17,597 bases of DNA from Prevotellaceae bacterium UBA1787 (GCA_002315195.1 DCGD01000107.1:1-17597); one strand, 5' to 3'. Numbered from the stretch's first letter, positions 1-7,596 are shown. Notes: generated from the letters alone by a model not told the origin. Made by a program: numbers and translations.

Positions 1-31
1 CTGCTGGTTTAAGCCACTCACCCAAACTTCC
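1..31 (-). tRNA. tRNA-Ser, 5' part only (runs off left edge)
   Basis: Read on the minus strand, this stretch begins GGAAGTTTGGGTGAGTGG and continues CTTAAACCAGCAG to the edge. This fits the 5' half of a class II serine tRNA: a 7-nt acceptor strand, the two linker bases, then a D-arm with the GGGTGAGTGGCT..AAACCA pattern. I associate that pattern with the GCU isoacceptor, from memory. The anticodon, variable arm and 3' end lie outside the window, so the isotype is inferred. A matching minus-strand promoter sits about 85 nt upstream, which supports a real transcribed gene. The short open frame across it (start at 33) would be meaningless. Confidence 0.72.
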
Positions 32-115
32 ATTCGACTGTGTTCATCGCATTTCAAAAATCTTTCTCCATGCAAGCAAAACCAAGTCTTTCCACATTTT
101 CTCTCAAATGCGATG

Positions 116-146
116 CAAAAGTAGTAACTTATTTTGAAACGACAAA
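116..146 (-). promoter_or_regulatory. Bacteroidota-type promoter for the tRNA-Ser
   Basis: On the minus strand a TTTG (146-143) is followed after 19 nt by TACTTTTG (123-116). This matches the Bacteroidota sigma factor consensus TTTG-N19-21-TAnnTTTG at both boxes and in spacing. The predicted transcript starts near 110 and runs left into the partial tRNA-Ser, leaving a 5' leader of roughly 80 nt. It lies downstream of the panB stop codon, so it is not a panB promoter. Confidence 0.65.
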
Positions 147-214
147 CTTTTTCCGCAATTATTTTTCAAGATATACCTATTTTTTCGATAATAACGCCAG
201 TTCTCTCAAAAACA

Positions 215-1036
215 TCAGTATTGTTCGCTTTCGTTGGGGAAACTTGAATCCTTCACGTCGCTCACATACTGTCCTACGGCGTCGGTTATCACCTCCGACA
301 AGTTGGCATACCTGCGCAGGAATTTTGGGGAGAAATTCTGGTCCATGCCCAGCATGTCGTCAATCACCAAAACCTGGCCATCCACTTTACCCCCGGCTCC
401 GATGCCGATGATGGGAATGACAAGTTCCGAAGCGACTTTTGCCGCCAGTTCAGCGGGAATCTTCTCAAGGACAATGGCGCAGCATCCCGCCTCCTCAAGC
501 AGGTGGGCGTCGCGGATCAATTTTTCCGCTTCCGCTTTTTCCCTTGCACGGACGGCGAACGTGCCAAACTTGTTGATGCTTTGCGGCGTCAAGCCAAGAT
601 GTCCGATAATGGGGATTCCCGCCGACAAGATGCGCTTGACGGTTTCGATGATTTCTTCTCCTCCTTCCAGTTTCACACAGTCGCAACCTGTTTCCTGCAT
701 GATCCTGATGGCATTCTTCACGCCTTCGGTACTGTTCACCTGATATGTTCCGAATGGCATGTCGCATACAACGAGCGCCCGCTTGGCGGCCCTCGCCACC
801 GAACGCGCGTATATGATCATCTCATCCAATGTGATAGGTACGGTCGTTTCGTTTCCCTGCATCACGTTGGACGCCGAATCTCCCACAAGGATAATATCTA
901 CTCCGGCTGCATCTACGAGCTGGGCCATCGTATAGTCGTATGAGGTCAGCATCGCTATTTTCTTGCCCTGCGATTTCATGTCACGCAAACGGGAAGTGGT
1001 TACCTTGCGTGTATCTTCTACCATGTATTTGCTCAT
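215..1036 (-). CDS. panB: 3-methyl-2-oxobutanoate hydroxymethyltransferase (ketopantoate hydroxymethyltransferase)
   Basis: PanB transfers the hydroxymethyl group of 5,10-methylenetetrahydrofolate to 2-oxoisovalerate, giving ketopantoate, the first committed step of pantothenate and CoA synthesis in the cytoplasm. The 273-residue product is slightly longer than E. coli PanB (264). Family landmarks are present: [11 protein letters not shown] with the metal-binding Asp53, CDMPFG (Asp92), KLEGG (Glu124), [13 protein letters not shown] (146-158), the catalytic Glu of LEKIP (Glu191) and [14 protein letters not shown] (211-224). The frame is open a further 67 codons upstream, but those residues have no PanB similarity and would span the promoter. 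The start at 1036 gives the usual N-terminus, with a basic segment shortly before TSYDY. It is monocistronic here and divergent from the membrane protein at 1390. The assignment is secure; the precise start is likely. Confidence 0.96.
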   Translation of the reverse strand: MSKYMVEDTRKVTTSRLRDMKSQGKKIAMLTSYDYTMAQLVDAAGVDIILVGDSASNVMQGNETTVPITLDEMIIYARSVARAAKRALVVCDMPFGTYQVNSTEGVKNAIRIMQETGCDCVKLEGGEEIIETVKRILSAGIPIIGHLGLTPQSINKFGTFAVRAREKAEAEKLIRDAHLLEEAGCCAIVLEKIPAELAAKVASELVIPIIGIGAGGKVDGQVLVIDDMLGMDQNFSPKFLRRYANLSEVITDAVGQYVSDVKDSSFPNESEQY

Positions 1037-1087
1037 TATATTATATTTATGAATGATGGTCTGATTGTGGTTGTCGTATTTCAGATG

Positions 1088-1095
1088 CAAAGGTA
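1088..1095 (-). promoter_or_regulatory. -7 box of the panB promoter
   Basis: The minus strand reads TACCTTTG, an exact TAnnTTTG match, 52 nt ahead of the chosen panB start. I see no convincing TTTG at the -33 position, so only the -7 element is supported. The divergent gap 1037-1389 holds nothing else clear. A weak plus-strand candidate, TATTTTCG at 1265-1272 with TTTT 19 nt upstream, might serve the gene at 1390. Confidence 0.4.
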
Positions 1096-1389
1096 CTACA
1101 TATTTCAATATGACATCGCATATTGGCACATAAAACGCAGAACAAGCGCCATTGTCGTATGCTTCATGTTTGATTTCGTGATGTATTGCCGCGTCAGTCA
1201 ACACAATTCCAAGTTTGCGCACACAATTTTTGGGCATTTTATTTTTTCCTGACTTATTATTTAGTATTTTCGCGGTGCAATTTTATGGAAAGCAGATGGT
1301 CGGCTTGATATTGAATTTCTCAAAAAATACTCTTGTCCACCTACCTTGAACCATGCATTGATTATTTCTGCCTGATATATTTTAACCAC

Positions 1390-2559
1390 ATGAATAATAC
1401 TGAAAAAAAACGTGTTCCCGAACTGGACCTTGCAAAGTCCTTCACCATTATCGTAGCCATGATTGGCATCCACAGCCTATATCATCTCGCCGACTATGAA
1501 ATGACCACCATGGGCAACATCCTCAATGTCTTGGCAACGGCATGGGGGGCGCCGGTATTCATGTTTTGCATGGGTGTTACATTAGGATACTCACACAAAC
1601 AGAAACCAACAGACTGGATGCGACGCGGATGCTATCTCATCACCATCGGTATGGCGTTGAATGTGTTGCGTTACGGTCCCGCCGCTTTCCGGGCAGCCGT
1701 CAACCACGACCCTGAGGTGCTCAAGGAACTTGCTCAAATTTTCAATGTGGACATCTTGCAGTTCGCCGGACTAAGTTTCCTGTTGCTTTCTTTGTGCAAA
1801 TACCTTCGCATGAATGTGTGGAAAATACTTCTGCTCAGCCTTGCCCTGAATGTGGTGGGGACTTTGCTTGATGGTTGTTTCACAGCACACTATGTGGTCA
1901 ACCAAATTCTCGGTTATTTCTATCCCACTCCTACATGCTGCTGCTTTCCGTTGTTCAATTGGTTTATTTTTGTGGCGGTCGGCAACGCGGTAGGACATTT
2001 GTACCGAAATACAAACGACTTGGGACGTTTTTATCGCTTCGCCATTCCCACATGCGGCATAATCGCTTTGTTCCACCAATATTTCTCATTCACACAGCAG
2101 ATACCGTGTTTCCGTACACTTCAAAACGATTGGGGATGTTACAGCATGCACACCATTGACGCCCTTTGCATCTCCCTTGGTGTCATACCTTTTGAACTGG
2201 GCGTGTTCCGACTCATTTCCAAAATCATTCCCGATTCCTGGATGAAAACAATCCGATACCCTTCGGTACACATCAACCAGTTCTACTGCGTTTCCTGGGT
2301 TTGGATATGTTGTATTGCCGATTTTTTCCTTTTCGTTCCAAAAGCCACGACGGACGCGGAGTTTATCATCGTATGGATTGCCTTAATCTTGCTGACTACA
2401 CTTTCGGTTGTATTGTATAACCAAAAACTCAAAGAACGCCTCACCGCACCTTTCAGCCATCACTCCACCGCTTGGACAATTGCCATTTGGGCGTTTATTC
2501 TTCTTTTTGCCATTTGGTATTTCAACACCATCCCGGAACCTTACACGATGCCCTATTAG
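1390..2559 (+). CDS. Multi-pass membrane acyltransferase-like protein (DUF1624/HGSNAT- or acyltransferase-3-like)
   Basis: A 389-residue, very hydrophobic protein with roughly ten predicted membrane segments (for example about 16-35, 46-66, 80-95, 122-138, 143-162, 187-204, 217-233, 255-275, 296-316, 325-343, 361-379). The N-terminal pattern R-x-x-E-L-D-L-A-K (8-16), followed by a hydrophobic helix with a histidine (IGIHSLYH, 25-32) and GAPVFMFCMG (53-62), resembles membrane acyltransferases that move acyl groups onto sugars: the heparan-glucosaminide acetyltransferase/DUF1624 group and the broader acyltransferase-3 fold. Unusual features are a CCC cluster (183-185) and a HINQFYCVSW segment (294-303). 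An in-frame ATG at 1333 would add 19 residues; I prefer 1390 because the conserved motif then sits close to the N-terminus. Substrate is unknown, and no glycan cluster is next to it. Family placement is tentative; that it is a real membrane protein gene is firm. Confidence 0.75.
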   Translation: MNNTEKKRVPELDLAKSFTIIVAMIGIHSLYHLADYEMTTMGNILNVLATAWGAPVFMFCMGVTLGYSHKQKPTDWMRRGCYLITIGMALNVLRYGPAAFRAAVNHDPEVLKELAQIFNVDILQFAGLSFLLLSLCKYLRMNVWKILLLSLALNVVGTLLDGCFTAHYVVNQILGYFYPTPTCCCFPLFNWFIFVAVGNAVGHLYRNTNDLGRFYRFAIPTCGIIALFHQYFSFTQQIPCFRTLQNDWGCYSMHTIDALCISLGVIPFELGVFRLISKIIPDSWMKTIRYPSVHINQFYCVSWVWICCIADFFLFVPKATTDAEFIIVWIALILLTTLSVVLYNQKLKERLTAPFSHHSTAWTIAIWAFILLFAIWYFNTIPEPYTMPY

Positions 2560-2714
2560 CATTCGTGCGTCAATCGTCTTTTTGAGGCAACGCCTTGTCG
2601 GCATTTCTTCCGATTTGGCATTCTTAGTTCGCTTTTGCTATCCCCTCCAAGTGAACAAATCCGCTCGAAACAGAACAACATTTCATCAAGGCATATCAAC
2701 GGAATGGGTTTGAA

Positions 2715-2751
2715 TGCCTTTGGCACCGGCAGAAAGCCGGTGCCAAAGGCA
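2715..2751. terminator. Perfect 16-bp stem-loop between convergent genes
   Basis: TGCCTTTGGCACCGGC (2715-2730) and its exact reverse complement (2736-2751) enclose a 5-nt loop, AGAAA. The element lies 156 nt after the plus-strand stop at 2559 and 12 nt after the minus-strand stop at 2763, so it most likely ends transcription of the minus gene and perhaps of both. Neither side has a T-tract, so it may act as a 3'-end-stabilising or Rho-assisted structure rather than a classic intrinsic terminator. The rest of the gap 2560-2714 shows no gene. Confidence 0.7.
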
Positions 2752-2762
2752 AAGATGGGTAA

Positions 2763-3941
2763 TCAATATTCAAAGACAAGGATGTCTCCAATAGGCAGGA
2801 CAAACAGAGGGCCGTACTTGCCTGCCCTTTGTGTTGTTCCGTCGCGAAGTATCAATTTCACGCTGTTGTCCGTGCGTACGTCCAGTGACAATTCTTGTGT
2901 GATGGACGTGTTTTGGATTACCACATAACGGTGCCCGTCATTGGACAGCGTGGAAACCAAGGCGTTGTTTCCATGCGTGTCCAGTTCCAGGAAGCGCGAC
3001 GGAAGCTGCGTCAGGCGTTCGGTCCCCGCGGGTATGGTTTCGCCTAAATGATATACGGATTCTACCGTGCAATCCTTGAAAACGAATGCACGATTTTGAA
3101 TTTCCTTGTTCATTTCGCGCACCAGTTCATAGACGGGGCTTCTCTGTCCGTCCGCCGTTATGGGCGCCTGATGAAAATTCCATATCGTACCCTCCGGATT
3201 CCAATAGGTGAAATATTGGAGCAGCTGGGCACCGTATGCCAAATTGGAATACATCTGCAAACGCAGATGACCAATGGTTGGAATGGGATAGGGATTGTGA
3301 GCCGTTGCCAAGGCGAAGGCCCAAAATGGTTTGTTCACGCGACGGGCCTCAGCCGACACCATTTCAAGATTTTCCCAAAAGGTGGAACTGACCACAATGT
3401 CATCCTCAACCATTCTGACGGGATAATGATCGAAAGAAACCTGGGGGAGGTTCACCACATCGTCAAACAAGCGCAAATGCTCCCTGTAAGCATCGGGAGT
3501 GAAAGGGAAAGAAGGCAGGAGATTCAAATAGCAAGGGTGTTTCTTGTCGATTTGCTCTATGCGCCTCGCCCATTTTCCCAACTCCGCGAAACTGTCGTTT
3601 CCCGGTTCGTCTCTCAAAAAGTAAGCACCCAGGCCGGGATGGTTTTTTACTTTCTTCACCGTCTCTTCAGGGTTCTTTTCCAAGTCAGAACAAGAAAACA
3701 CCGATTTCAAGCCTACCTTGGCGGATAAGTCAAGGGCTTTCATGGCATCCTCTTTCTTACGAATGTGCGCAAAAGTATAGGTGAAACCGGCATCGCGCAA
3801 TTCCTGATAACGCTCGAGCGTTGCAAACTCGCCCGGCGGTATGCTGTACCATGCCAAAATGGGTATCTCTACTGATTTTTTCTTACTTGCCGCTTCCGAA
3901 ATGACACACAACAATAAACTGAACAAAATTATACGTTTCAT
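2763..3941 (-). CDS. Secreted TIM-barrel glycoside-hydrolase-like protein
   Basis: A 392-residue protein with an N-terminal signal peptide: MKR, a hydrophobic core to about residue 14, then SEAAS with probable cleavage near 17-19. Cys12 does not sit in a good lipobox. The mature part reads like a (beta/alpha)8 barrel: PILAWYSIPP near the start, a QELRDAGFTYTF strand/helix, HPGLGAYFLRDEP (101-113), FDHYP (170-174) and FWAFALATAH (around 206-215). A C-terminal all-beta tail of about 110 residues ends in PIGDILVFEY. The Glu/Asp of RDEP (110-113) lies where GH42/GH5-type (clan A) barrels place an acid, and is my candidate catalytic residue. I recognise the overall type from uncharacterised gut Bacteroidota proteins but cannot name a GH family or substrate. 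An upstream ATG at 3974 would add 11 residues ahead of the signal peptide and is unlikely. The gene stands alone on the minus strand, converging on the membrane protein. Confidence 0.75.
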   Translation of the reverse strand: MKRIILFSLLLCVISEAASKKKSVEIPILAWYSIPPGEFATLERYQELRDAGFTYTFAHIRKKEDAMKALDLSAKVGLKSVFSCSDLEKNPEETVKKVKNHPGLGAYFLRDEPGNDSFAELGKWARRIEQIDKKHPCYLNLLPSFPFTPDAYREHLRLFDDVVNLPQVSFDHYPVRMVEDDIVVSSTFWENLEMVSAEARRVNKPFWAFALATAHNPYPIPTIGHLRLQMYSNLAYGAQLLQYFTYWNPEGTIWNFHQAPITADGQRSPVYELVREMNKEIQNRAFVFKDCTVESVYHLGETIPAGTERLTQLPSRFLELDTHGNNALVSTLSNDGHRYVVIQNTSITQELSLDVRTDNSVKLILRDGTTQRAGKYGPLFVLPIGDILVFEY

Positions 3942-3963
3942 GACTTTATATCCTAATGCGCAA

Positions 3964-3971
3964 CAAAAATA
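3964..3971 (-). promoter_or_regulatory. -7 box for the secreted TIM-barrel gene
   Basis: The minus strand reads TATTTTTG (TAnnTTTG) 22 nt before the start codon at 3941. No clear TTTG lies at -33. The position also argues for the start at 3941, because the alternative ATG at 3974 would lie upstream of the box. Confidence 0.33.
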
Positions 3972-4508
3972 CAAAATATTTGCGGATTGCTGTTATTTTC
4001 ACGCAGTATTTGAAACTGTGGTTCCAATATTTTATTTGTAATCGGTGGTCATTAAGATACCGCAATCCTGGGCGTTGATACTTGTCATAACCCAGCGTCC
4101 ACGCAAAAATGCCAATGAAGGGAATGACAATTTGATTTTTTTGTTTTTTCACTTGAAACGCTTGGTTTCGATACGCTATTTCTTCAACCATGCACTTTAG
4201 GGAGATATAGACAATGCAACGTAAGACAAACGCCAGGACCATGTCATGTTTAATGGTGTGTCAAAATTTCATACGACAGTGTCATTTTGTTATATTGTAT
4301 TGAGTTAATCATGGCACAGAGCTTGTAATATTATTTGGTATAAAAGTCCAAGTATCATGATTGATTTCTCAAAGTGCATCATATTCAAACCGATCTTCAT
4401 TGAAAGCGGAAGGGGGAGGGTAATACAACAAGAGGTGGTATGTTCTTACAGTGACAAGCATCATTGCGATATGCCAAAGAGTGGCGGATATCATTGTACC
4501 TCTTTCAC
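3972..4508. other. Gene-poor, AT-rich stretch with no confident gene
   Basis: Apart from a 98-codon minus-strand frame (4242-3946) and a 79-codon plus-strand frame (4357-4596), neither of which resembles a protein I know, nothing here looks coding. The minus frame covers the promoter of the TIM-barrel gene and has a biased, low-complexity product. I saw no RNA gene, repeat or transposase trace. Confidence 0.4.
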
Positions 4509-4604
4509 ATGCGCTTTTCCAGAACGTACGGCACTGTCTTTGAGGAACACGAAGGTGGCAAAAAGTATGTCATTGAAAAAAATGACATTATTTTGATAGA
4601 TTGA
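4509..4604 (+). pseudogene. Possible remnant: C-terminal tail of an unknown protein
   Basis: This frame gives 31 residues ending GGKKYVIEKNDIILID, with a charged-then-hydrophobic alternation that looks like a true protein end rather than a random frame. The frame continues back only to a stop at 4452-4454, and no other frame upstream supplies a recognisable protein, so if coding it is a decayed fragment or a very small gene. I do not recognise it. Its last 13 codons overlap a hairpin at 4567-4588, so the resemblance to coding sequence may be accidental. Confidence 0.2.
4567..4595 (+). terminator. Short hairpin followed by a T-rich run
   Basis: ATGTCATT (4567-4574) and AATGACAT (4581-4588) form a perfect 8-bp stem with a GAAAAA loop, followed by TATTTTG. 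It has the shape of a weak intrinsic terminator on the plus strand, just upstream of the vWA gene promoter, so it could insulate that gene from anything upstream. No clear upstream gene exists for it to terminate. Confidence 0.35.
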
Positions 4605-4608
4605 TGGT

Positions 4609-4616
4609 TACTTTTG
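4609..4616 (+). promoter_or_regulatory. -7 box for the vWA gene
   Basis: TACTTTTG fits TAnnTTTG exactly and lies 51 nt ahead of the ATG at 4668. A TTTG at 4592-4595 is only 13 nt upstream, too close for a standard -33 box, so the promoter is supported by the -7 element alone. It lies upstream of 4668 and overlaps the upstream in-frame ATG at 4614, which favours 4668 as the real start. Confidence 0.42.
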
Positions 4617-4667
4617 ACTCTATTATTTCATAAAATCTCAAATCACAAACTTAACAAGTACAAAACA

Positions 4668-5300
4668 ATGAAAACACGAATTTTCAACCTGCTTATTCTC
4701 GATGAGAGCGGCAGTATGTGGAGCATTAAGAAGCAGGCTGTGGATAGTGTAAACGAGACACTGCAGAGTGTACGTTCCGCGCAGAAAAAGTATGAAAATG
4801 AACAGGATCATTTCGTCAGTTTCGTGACATTCAATAGCGATGCCGTCAAGACCGTGCTTGATTGTGTAGAGGCAAACAAGGCGGAGGACATCACACCGGA
4901 TCAGTTCAATCCTAACAGTGGCACCCCTTTGTATGACGCCATCGGCAAGTCTGTTGCGGCACTTAAAAAAAGCGTTGCCGAAAACGATAAGGTGCTGGTG
5001 ACTATCATTACCGATGGATATGAGAATTCTTCCAAAGAATACAATCGGGCAAGTATCAAGGCTATGACGGAGAAACTTGAGAAAGTGGGATGGACATTCG
5101 CCTATATCGGGGCGAACCAGGATGCCATGGCTGTTTCCGGGAGTATGGGCATCTCAAACGCCATGAATTTTGAGGCAACGGAAAGCGGAACTGAAGATAT
5201 GAGAAGAAAACTGAATTTATCACGTTGTCGTTGGTTCTCAAAAATTGCAAATAACGATGCCGATGCAAATGTAGATTTTTTTGTTGATGCCGATGAATAA
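4668..5300 (+). CDS. Small intracellular von Willebrand factor A (vWA) domain protein
   Basis: The 210-residue product is essentially one vWA domain. The metal-ion-dependent adhesion site is complete: D12-E-S14-G-S16 on the first strand, Thr86 in NSGTPLYD, and Asp116 in TIITDGYEN. Such domains bind Mg2+ and through it a partner protein. There is no signal peptide or membrane segment, so it should act in the cytoplasm. The C-terminal 40 residues are polar and acidic, rich in Asp and Asn (NNDADANVDFF...), and probably disordered. An in-frame ATG at 4614 would add 18 residues with no vWA similarity; the start MKTRIFNLLILDESGS puts the first strand at the N-terminus, as usual. It has no MoxR ATPase or other partner next to it, so the role is unknown. 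Family call is firm, function open. Confidence 0.88.
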   Translation: MKTRIFNLLILDESGSMWSIKKQAVDSVNETLQSVRSAQKKYENEQDHFVSFVTFNSDAVKTVLDCVEANKAEDITPDQFNPNSGTPLYDAIGKSVAALKKSVAENDKVLVTIITDGYENSSKEYNRASIKAMTEKLEKVGWTFAYIGANQDAMAVSGSMGISNAMNFEATESGTEDMRRKLNLSRCRWFSKIANNDADANVDFFVDADE

Positions 5301-5349
5301 CGACGATAGGTATCAGCAAGCCTTGGTTTTATCTGTTTTTTGACTTATG

Positions 5350-5395
5350 AACATTCAAACCCGTTGACCTTTCATGGACAACGGGTTTGAATGTT
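5350..5395. terminator. Perfect 17-bp stem-loop downstream of the vWA gene
   Basis: AACATTCAAACCCGTTG (5350-5366) is exactly mirrored at 5379-5395, with a 12-nt loop that could add two more G-C pairs. It begins 49 nt after the vWA stop codon and is the likely transcript end of that gene. There is no T-tract after it. The rest of the gap to 5648 shows no gene, only the promoter at 5533-5562. Confidence 0.68.
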
Positions 5396-5532
5396 ATCAA
5401 GGTTCAGTGACTTGGCTTAATGATGTGTTATCTTCATCCACTTTCGGAATAGTCGCCATGCATGTTTGGACAGCTATTTCCACTTTGGAATGAACTTTTG
5501 AACTTGTTGGTGAAAAAAACATCAATTCAAAC

Positions 5533-5562
5533 ATTGAATGATGGAAAAAAACACTATCTTTG
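5533..5562 (+). promoter_or_regulatory. Promoter for the nucleotide-sugar dehydratase gene
   Basis: TATCTTTG (5555-5562) matches TAnnTTTG. An ATTG (5533-5536) lies 18 nt upstream, close to the expected -33 spacing and differing from TTTG at one base. The predicted leader to the start codon at 5649 is about 80 nt. Confidence 0.52.
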
Positions 5563-5648
5563 CAGGATAATTGCAAATATAGCAGAAATACTTAGAGTTC
5601 AATTAAAACAAGGGTAACCATTGTTTTTCAAAAAAACAACATCAATAT

Positions 5649-7577
5649 ATGAACATCATCAAGCAGACTTTCACCTGGTATTTCCGTCGCGAGGCGCTTC
5701 CCTACTGGAGCATTGCCATTATTGACACACTCATTTTCGTGTTTTCTGCCATCATCGTCATGGCCATTAGTCCGGATGCCAATTCTTTTCTTGAAAAACA
5801 TGTTCACGTCATTTTTACGCTCGTTGCCATTTCATTGATAAATATTTTATGTTTTAGATTATTCAAAACGTATTCCAGCACCTTGCGGTATTCTTCCTTC
5901 GACGACCTCAAGAGACTGATGTATGCATTGTCGCTGTCCTTCATCCTTGTCCTTGCCATTTCCTATCTAATATCCGGCACCCAGTTAAGCCATTATTTTT
6001 TCTTCTTCCATACAGCCATTCTCATCAGCATCTATCTGCTGAGTCTGTTCTTGATGTCCGCGTCGAGAGTGTGGGTCAAGATGGTTTTTGAAAATCTGTT
6101 CGAAAGCAACAATGCTTTGCCGACGTTTATTTATGGAACCTTGGAAGGCGCCGTTGGTATCGCCAACCACATCAAAAGTTCAAAGCCTTCACAATTCGCC
6201 TTGAAAGGTTTCCTGACGGACGACGCGAAAAAAAATAATGCGCTTCTGTTGGGTTGTAGAGTTTATCCCATCAACGATGAATTGCCAGAACTTTTGAAAA
6301 CAAAGAAAATCAAGGCTGTTCTTGTAAGCCCTCTTCGCATCGACGATTTCAGAGACAACGAACGCCTACAGAATGTTTTCATCAAAAACAACATCAAGAT
6401 TTTCATTGTTTCAGATGCTAAAGAGTGGAACAACAAAAATACCGACGGCGACAAACAAACATTGCTAAAAGAAGTAAGCATCGAAGACTTGCTGCCGAGA
6501 GGCGAGATACAAGTAGATATGGACAGCATCGGCAAAATGCTGAAAGGACAAAAAATCCTTGTCACCGGTTCCGCAGGTTCCATAGGAAGCGAGATAGTTC
6601 GGCAGATTGCAAATTTCAATCCAAAGGAACTCATCCTCATTGACCAAGCCGAGACGCCACAGCACGACATACGTCTGATGATGTCGGTACATTATCCCGA
6701 CATAAAGGCGCAAACCATCGTCACTTCCATTTGCCGAAAAGACAGAATGGAGGAAATATTCAAGAAGCACACACCAGATTACGTCTTCCATGCCGCGGCA
6801 TACAAGCACGTTCCCATGATGGAAAACAACCCGAGTGAAAGCGTTCTTAACAACATTGAAGGAACAAAGGTGATTGCCGATTTCAGCGTCAAATACAAAG
6901 TCAAGAAATTTGTCATGATTTCTACCGACAAAGCGGTCAACCCCACCAATGTCATGGGTTGCTCGAAACGCATTTGTGAAATCTACATACAGAGTTTGCA
7001 CAAAGCCATCACCGAAGGTAAAATTGTGGGTGAAACTCAATTCGTCACCACGCGTTTCGGCAATGTCCTCGGTTCAAACGGAAGCGTGATACCTTTATTC
7101 CGCCGACAACTGCAGAGTGGCGGACCTCTCACGGTTACACACCCGGACATCATCCGTTATTTCATGCTTATTTCAGAGGCCTGCAAATTGGTGCTTGAAG
7201 CCGGCACTAAAGGGAAAGGGGGAGAAATTTTCGTCTTTGACATGGGCAAACCCGTCAAAATCGCAACCTTGGCGCAAAGAATGATTGACTTGAGTGGGGC
7301 GAAGAACGTCAATATCATTTATACGGGACTTCGAGCAGGTGAAAAACTCTATGAAGAGGTTCTCAACGAGCAAGAGACGACAAAACCGAGTTTCCATGAA
7401 AAAATTCGCATCGCTACCGTTCGGGAATATGAATACGAAAAGGCCTCCGCTGAAATTGACGCATTGATTGACATCAGCCACAAGTACGACGACATGAACA
7501 CGGTCAAGCAAATGAAAGCCATCGTGCCGGAGTACAAATCCAAAAACTCCGTTTACGAACAATTGGATGTGGATTGA
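5649..7577 (+). CDS. Membrane-anchored nucleotide-sugar 4,6-dehydratase (WbpM/PglF/CapD-type)
   Basis: Enzymes of this type convert UDP-GlcNAc to its 4-keto-6-deoxy derivative, feeding synthesis of modified amino sugars for surface glycans. The 642-residue length is typical of the long family. The N-terminal ~140 residues hold about four membrane helices (20-40, 52-72, 93-110, 118-138), followed by a CoA-binding-like Rossmann region (155-260) with IYGTLEGAVGIANHI. The catalytic SDR domain starts near 300: nucleotide loop VTGSAGSIG (305-313), FHAAAYKHVPMME (380-392), then STDKAVNPTNVMGCSK with Ser425, Met436 and Lys440. The usual SDR tyrosine is replaced by Met436, as in the known Ser-Met-Lys dehydratases of this group. 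RFGNVLGSNGSVIPLF (469-484) and GEKLYEEVL (564-572) complete the pattern. It stands alone, with its own promoter and terminator and no glycan cluster beside it. Product stereochemistry cannot be read from the sequence. Confidence 0.93.
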   Translation: MNIIKQTFTWYFRREALPYWSIAIIDTLIFVFSAIIVMAISPDANSFLEKHVHVIFTLVAISLINILCFRLFKTYSSTLRYSSFDDLKRLMYALSLSFILVLAISYLISGTQLSHYFFFFHTAILISIYLLSLFLMSASRVWVKMVFENLFESNNALPTFIYGTLEGAVGIANHIKSSKPSQFALKGFLTDDAKKNNALLLGCRVYPINDELPELLKTKKIKAVLVSPLRIDDFRDNERLQNVFIKNNIKIFIVSDAKEWNNKNTDGDKQTLLKEVSIEDLLPRGEIQVDMDSIGKMLKGQKILVTGSAGSIGSEIVRQIANFNPKELILIDQAETPQHDIRLMMSVHYPDIKAQTIVTSICRKDRMEEIFKKHTPDYVFHAAAYKHVPMMENNPSESVLNNIEGTKVIADFSVKYKVKKFVMISTDKAVNPTNVMGCSKRICEIYIQSLHKAITEGKIVGETQFVTTRFGNVLGSNGSVIPLFRRQLQSGGPLTVTHPDIIRYFMLISEACKLVLEAGTKGKGGEIFVFDMGKPVKIATLAQRMIDLSGAKNVNIIYTGLRAGEKLYEEVLNEQETTKPSFHEKIRIATVREYEYEKASAEIDALIDISHKYDDMNTVKQMKAIVPEYKSKNSVYEQLDVD

Positions 7578-7596
7578 GTCACAAGCCATACCCTCT

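Noticed and set aside
3946..4242. 98-codon minus-strand reading frame upstream of the TIM-barrel gene
   Set aside because: It overlaps the promoter and start of the real gene, its product matches nothing I recognise, and its composition follows AT-rich intergenic DNA.
4357..4596. 79-codon plus-strand frame beginning MIDFSKC
   Set aside because: No recognisable domain and no -7 box; a different frame over its 3' end looks more protein-like, so the two conflict and neither is firm.
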